DNA of 64,000 nucleotides from the NCBI RefSeq assembly GCF_030272615.1, contig NC_081414.1, positions 810,811,069 through 810,875,068 of the forward strand. Reading direction: 5' to 3'. A model generated the notes under the pieces. That model saw only the letters and a program-made list of their open reading frames with translations, ran no database searches and had not been told where the DNA came from. The DNA comes from Cryptomeria japonica. Its lineage: Eukaryota > Streptophyta > Pinopsida > Cupressales > Cupressaceae. The translations under genes were made by a program, and so were the position numbers. Positions 59,572 through 64,000 of the stretch are shown here, one piece after another (position 1 is the stretch's first letter; every line of letters begins with the position of its first letter).

Positions 59572-61801
59572 AGTGGTATCAGAGCATATAGTCTTGCATT
59601 TTTTTGTCTTCCTAGGATAGATCATGGTCTTGGAAGTTCTTTGTCATGTCTCAATAGTGGTCGTGTGTTACTAGATCTCCATTGTTTCATGGAAGTGATT
59701 TTGTATTTAGGAAAATAAGAATGGAAACATATCTAATATCTATAGACCTAGATGTTTGGAATAGTGTTTGCAGTAAATACACAGTTCCTATTACTACACC
59801 AATAGATCTTGATGGGAAAAAACAATATGGAATGAATGCTAGATCCAAACATGCTATATTGTGTGGGCTCACTAAAGATGTCTTTGTTAAGATCATGCTT
59901 TGTAAATATGCACATGAGATTTAAGAAAAACTTGAAAATATCTATCAAGGTAATGAGAAACTCAAACAATAAAAAATACTCACTCTCAAAACTAAGTTTG
60001 AGGAAATGAAAATAAAAGATGATGAAAAAGTTGCTGATTACTTTCTAACGATTGATGAAGTTGTAAATGGAATGAGAGGATTAGGTAAATAGGTAGAAGA
60101 ATTCACAGTGGTTAAAAAGGTTATTAGAACTCTATTGCCTAAATATGAAATGAAAGTTTTTGCCCTAGAAGAAAAGAGAAATCTCAATAAGCTTACCCTA
60201 AATGATCTTCAAGGAACCTTGACTACATTTGAAATGAGAACAAATAGAGCTGACAATGCCAATTCATCATTAACAGAGTCTACTTTCAAAACAAAGAAGA
60301 AAGAGGATGTGGATAGTGAATCAAAATTATCTGATTCTTTAAAAGCTCTATTAGTATGAAAGCACAAAATGAAATACAGAAACAAACTGGATCTAAAATA
60401 TTTTGCGTGTGGCAGAGATAGTCATTTTGCAGCCCAATTCCCTTACACTAAACAAAACAATGATAATCATTAGTTTGAAAAATACAAGAAAAAGGTTTTC
60501 AGTCCTAAGAAAAAGTTCAACTTTAAGAATTTTTAAAAGAAAAAGAGTCTACTCTGCAAATAAGGCTCTGATGATGAGTCAGATCACTCTTTTGGTGTTG
60601 AAGGTGAAACATTGTTCATGGCTTAAATTGATTCATCTAATACCATAGACAATAAAATGGTTAATAAAACCAATAGTCAATCAGATTCTGAGAACCGTGA
60701 GATAAATCTTGAAGGTGAATTAAAAAACTCAAGAAACTCATCTCCTCTGAGGAGAAAAGTTTAGGTAACTTAAGTACTTCTTTTCAAACTGAGTTAGATG
60801 ACTCCAAAAGAGTTATAGAGAATCTTAGATCAATACTTTCTGAAAAAGAACATGAGATTACAACACTCAAACAATAGATTAATTGTCTTAAAAATCAAGT
60901 TGAAGATCATGAAAGAACTATTCACTCGCATAACATGCTAAGCAAACAAAAAAAACTCACCAACACAGGTGAATGCTCAAATACTATAGGTCAGAATATA
61001 AAAGTAGATAATAAGGAGCATCTATTTGGAAATAAATGGAACAATTTCAGATTTAATCCTTTCTTCAATAGATATTATTTTTTTTGTAACAGATTCTATC
61101 ATAAAGTAAGCACCTGCAAATTTATGGTGCCGAGATTATCAAGTTTTGGTTGAAATCAATACTTTGGTTTTCCTAAAACAATTAGGTGTTTCAAGTGTAA
61201 TACTATTGGTCATACTTCAAATGAGTGCAGACAAAATAAATCAAGTACAAGAAAGGTTTGGAAACCCAAACAAGTTAATAACATAGAACAATCCATGCTT
61301 GTTTAAATTGTTTTCTCTCTAGTAAGAAAACTTTGTGGGTCATCGATAGTGTTTGTTCTAAGCACATGAAAGGTGATAAATACAAGTTCTTGAAAATTGA
61401 AAATTATGTTGGTGGGGTTGTAAGGTTTGGAGACAATTTTGGGATATAAATAAAAGGTAGAGGGTCTTAATTGCTAAATGATAATACCCCTCTTCATTAT
61501 GTGTATTATGTAGAAGGCCTTAAACACAACCTTTTAAGTGTCAATCATATTTTTGATAGTGGGTACAAAGTCTCATTCAACTCACAAGGTTGTACTATCA
61601 AAACAAAATATGGCAAAACAATTGCAACGGGTCTAAGAACACATGGAAATATATACAATCTCCTTGACTCATGAAATAATGAAAAAAAAGAAGGTATATG
61701 TCTTATGGGTCAAGTTGAAGATAACTAGTTGTGGCATAAAGGTCTAGGCCACATAAACTTTGAAAATTTGGTTAAAATCAGTAAATATCAGAATTTAAGA
61801 G
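59572..61801 (+). mobile_element. Copia fossil 2: gag, zinc knuckles, protease, pre-integrase
   Basis: In order: the primer binding site; gag from about 59670 (LFHGSDFVFRKIRMETYL) through 60360; a CCHC-like start (FACGRDSHFAAQF, 60400); a clear CCHC knuckle CFKCNTIGHTSNECRQ (61180-61230); a protease-like region near 61330-61670 containing YYVEGLKHNLLSVNHIFDSG; and the pre-integrase GLGHINFENLVKISK (61741-61790). The lineage differs from copia fossil 1. The element is broken with several breaks, and the rest of it is displaced by the insertion at 61802. Confidence 0.8.
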
Positions 61802-63861
61802 TGTTGGAATTGTGTTGTCATTGATGTCAATCAGCATGGGATGATTACTGGTAGAAGAGATGTATGTGCAACACTGTTATGAAGGAGTACACGATATGAT
61901 ATCTTGGATATCACCTTGTCTTGCTGAACACTCATAAAGATAAGGAAGATGACCTCTGAGGCCATCACTACACAAGCTAGTGCCTAACTTTTGTGAAGAA
62001 ATGGAGAAGTATTGTGAGCAGTTACATGGGATGAAGAGGCAGAATATTCTCTGAATCACTTCAACTCTGGGAAGAGAAAAATGAACTAGTACGTTGTAAG
62101 GTTGCAGAATAGCAGGACTTCCACTAGGTGAAGAAGTATTCATCATGTGAAGCAATGACTAATAGTAAATATGCTCACATTAAATCACATGAAGAGCACT
62201 GCAGGGTGCAGAAGATAAGGTGTTACTCCTTTAAGTAAGTGGAGCTTCTCTCCTATTATGCATTGAGTGCATCTTAGTTTGGAGAGATAAGAATGAAGAG
62301 GTATGTCGAGATACCAGTATAGAGGAAGTATGAAGTGTTTGTCATCTTGAAAAACCACTTGAGATATGGTCAAAGCTAATCAAGGAAAAGGAAAGGCTAA
62401 GTAGATGCAAACAAAGGAATCTGACCTAACTGAAAGAAGATGGAGCCTTAAGAAAGACTGATGACATTGTGTCATCAGGAGTGGTAACCGGTATATGAGT
62501 CCATTTGTTGTATAAGCATGGGGAAGTAGTAGAAGGTATCTTAGACGTATCTGTCTGGAGTCTGGTTTAAGAGTTTTGTCGATAATTCAAGATGAGAGCA
62601 AATATGACAAGATAACTGGTAAAATAGTTCAAACTGGAAGGGTTAGCAAACTGGTCGAAGTAAGGAACTGATAGGGTGGTTGGTCAGTGATCTTATTTGG
62701 ACCGACTTGAAGTACCAAGCTAGCATATGGTTGTTGCAAGGTTGATCGACTTTCATGAAAGACTCCACAAATCACGGACTTGCTGCAGAGTGATTGCAAG
62801 GGTTTGGGGCTCGAGGTCTGGAAGACAACTATGAGCTAGCTAAGAGATATTGAGAAGACCTAAGCGATGAAGGAAACAACTCGACAGATCTTTTGTGACT
62901 GATCGAAGGATTTATCGTGAGGGTAAAAAACAATTCGCCAGGAATGAAGGGCGGGATCGAGGAAATGCGACTATGGTAGAGATATGCATTTAGATGTAAG
63001 AAAGATCGGATTAGGCAAGATCTAATTGGATTTGGTTTACCTCGAGGATGGTGAGGAAACCCTAACCACCTGAGTTTTGAATTGGCATTTGGCAGGAAAT
63101 CTAGGCTATAAGTAAAAAGGCCTAAGATATTGTTTGTTGCTGCTGAATAAAGAGAATATTGTATTATTGCAAAGTTGTATACTTCTGTAAGAAAAGACAA
63201 GATTAGCTGAGTACTCAATGAGAAAGTGAGGGAGAGTGAACCTGGTTGAAGATTTCAACTAGTTGGAGAGAAGAACTGGTAGTGAGTACACCAGTAGAGT
63301 GTGATACCGATGATGTGCAGAGAGTGAGGTGCAAATCCAGCAGAGTAGCAATAGGTGCAGAGCAAGAAGAAGAGTGGGTCGGTAGAAGAGAGAAGTACTT
63401 CACCGACAGAGTAAGACATTTGATAAGATTGCAAGATTCAGTTGTAACATGATAATAACTTAGGTATTTGAATTTTTCCTTATGAACACTGAGTTGTAGC
63501 TTGGTGCAGGGGTTGGTTCTCCTTTGTGTTGTAGCCCATAAATCTATTAGGGGTTGTATCTCCTTGGGTTGGTGCCCTAAACTGTGTAACTTTGTTTTAT
63601 CATGAGCTTGGATTGGAGCAGTAGACTCCAACAACATTGCTCATCGAGGTTTTTCCCACATTAAATTTTCCTCATATATACAGGTGTTATGTGATGTCTC
63701 CTTGTGTGTGTGTGTATTTGAGTTAGTTTCAATACTAAGCGGTAAATCTTCTTCGTGCTTGATTCACAAACTGGTGTCACCCTCAAAGGAAAGTCAAAAG
63801 GAAAAGTTTGAGAACAACTGATTCACCCCCTCCCCCTCTAAGTTCTGCATTGTGTCTAACA
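61802..63861 (+). repeat. 5' LTR (~2.06 kb) of copia element 3, inserted in copia fossil 2
   Basis: Starts TGTTGGAATTGTG after AAGAG (61797-61801, candidate left target-duplication copy) and ends TGTCTAACA at 63861, just before a primer binding site. Its TG...CA ends and the 'gactccaacaacattgctcatcgaggtttttcccacatt' block near 63620 match the LTR at 2203-3417. At about 2060 bp it is long for a copia LTR. Open stretches inside it are not genes. The right end of the element lies outside the window. Confidence 0.8.
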
Positions 63862-64000
63862 ATTGGTATCAGAGTGTAGGTTCCCAGTTAGAAGAGTGTT
63901 CTCCAACTTGGGTAGGTTCCAGCCTAAAGACACAATGGTTTGTTCAGTGTCTACTTTTTCTCCACTATTTGACGGTTCAAATTTTTCTATATTGAGTTAC
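63862..64000 (+). mobile_element. Copia element 3: PBS and start of gag (runs off window)
   Basis: TGGTATCAGAG at 63864-63874 is the primer binding site. A gag-like start follows near 63934 (MVCSVSTFSPLFDGSNFSIL), with the FDGSNF signature of copia gag. Only about 65 bases of coding are visible, so whether the element is whole cannot be judged. Confidence 0.75.

Noticed and set aside
61877-63637. Several minus-strand open frames of 62-140 codons
   Set aside because: They fall inside the LTR of copia element 3 and show no domain; LTRs of this length readily contain chance open frames.

Overview
The window is nuclear DNA from a seed plant, most likely a conifer or another large-genome gymnosperm. 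The base composition is AT-rich, and the interval is dominated by decayed Ty1/copia LTR retrotransposons, long plant-type LINEs, satellites, microsatellites and a long degenerate CCCTAA array. The only recognisable host gene family at a native locus is MLO, with plant-style GT-AG introns. The conifer assignment is inference; no organism-specific marker gene was seen.

Layout. 1-2000 holds an LTR-like segment and the 3' end of a minus-strand copia element. 2050-4500 is the 5' LTR and gag of a plus-strand copia fossil. 5763-8263 begins with the 3' end of a LINE-like element and then carries a spliced, one-frame fusion of an arginine decarboxylase fragment and a NASP/SHNi-TPR fragment. 11590-18790 is a long LINE (LINE A). 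18964-21390 is the degenerate telomere-type array, with a repeat of about 0.6 kb inside it. 21617-26560 is a satellite of about 230 bp period, broken by a 298-bp hAT-type MITE and a 2.8-kb LINE-like insertion; a foldback element marks its left edge.

27140-30961 is an MLO gene that has all its main landmarks but is a pseudogene: two nonsense codons, a frameshift, a ruined splice acceptor and three exon deletions. A second, 5'-truncated MLO copy (35144-38079) and its downstream flank form a dispersed duplication of the first. The two copies decayed independently, and each keeps exons that the other lost. The second copy also carries a 632-bp GC-rich insertion.

41318-43110 is a cluster of microsatellites with a tRNA-derived SINE inside. 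43130-55910 is a three-level nest: LINE B is interrupted by an LTR-like element, and that element is interrupted by antisense LINE C with an 11-bp target duplication. 58340-64000 is a copia fossil (gag-protease) into which another copia element with an LTR of about 2.06 kb has inserted; that element runs off the window.

No gene in the window looks functional as written, and no CRISPR, operon or new enzyme system is present. The points most worth following up are the ADC-NASP chimera, the reciprocal decay of the MLO pair, and the motif shared between the telomere-type array and the foldback element.
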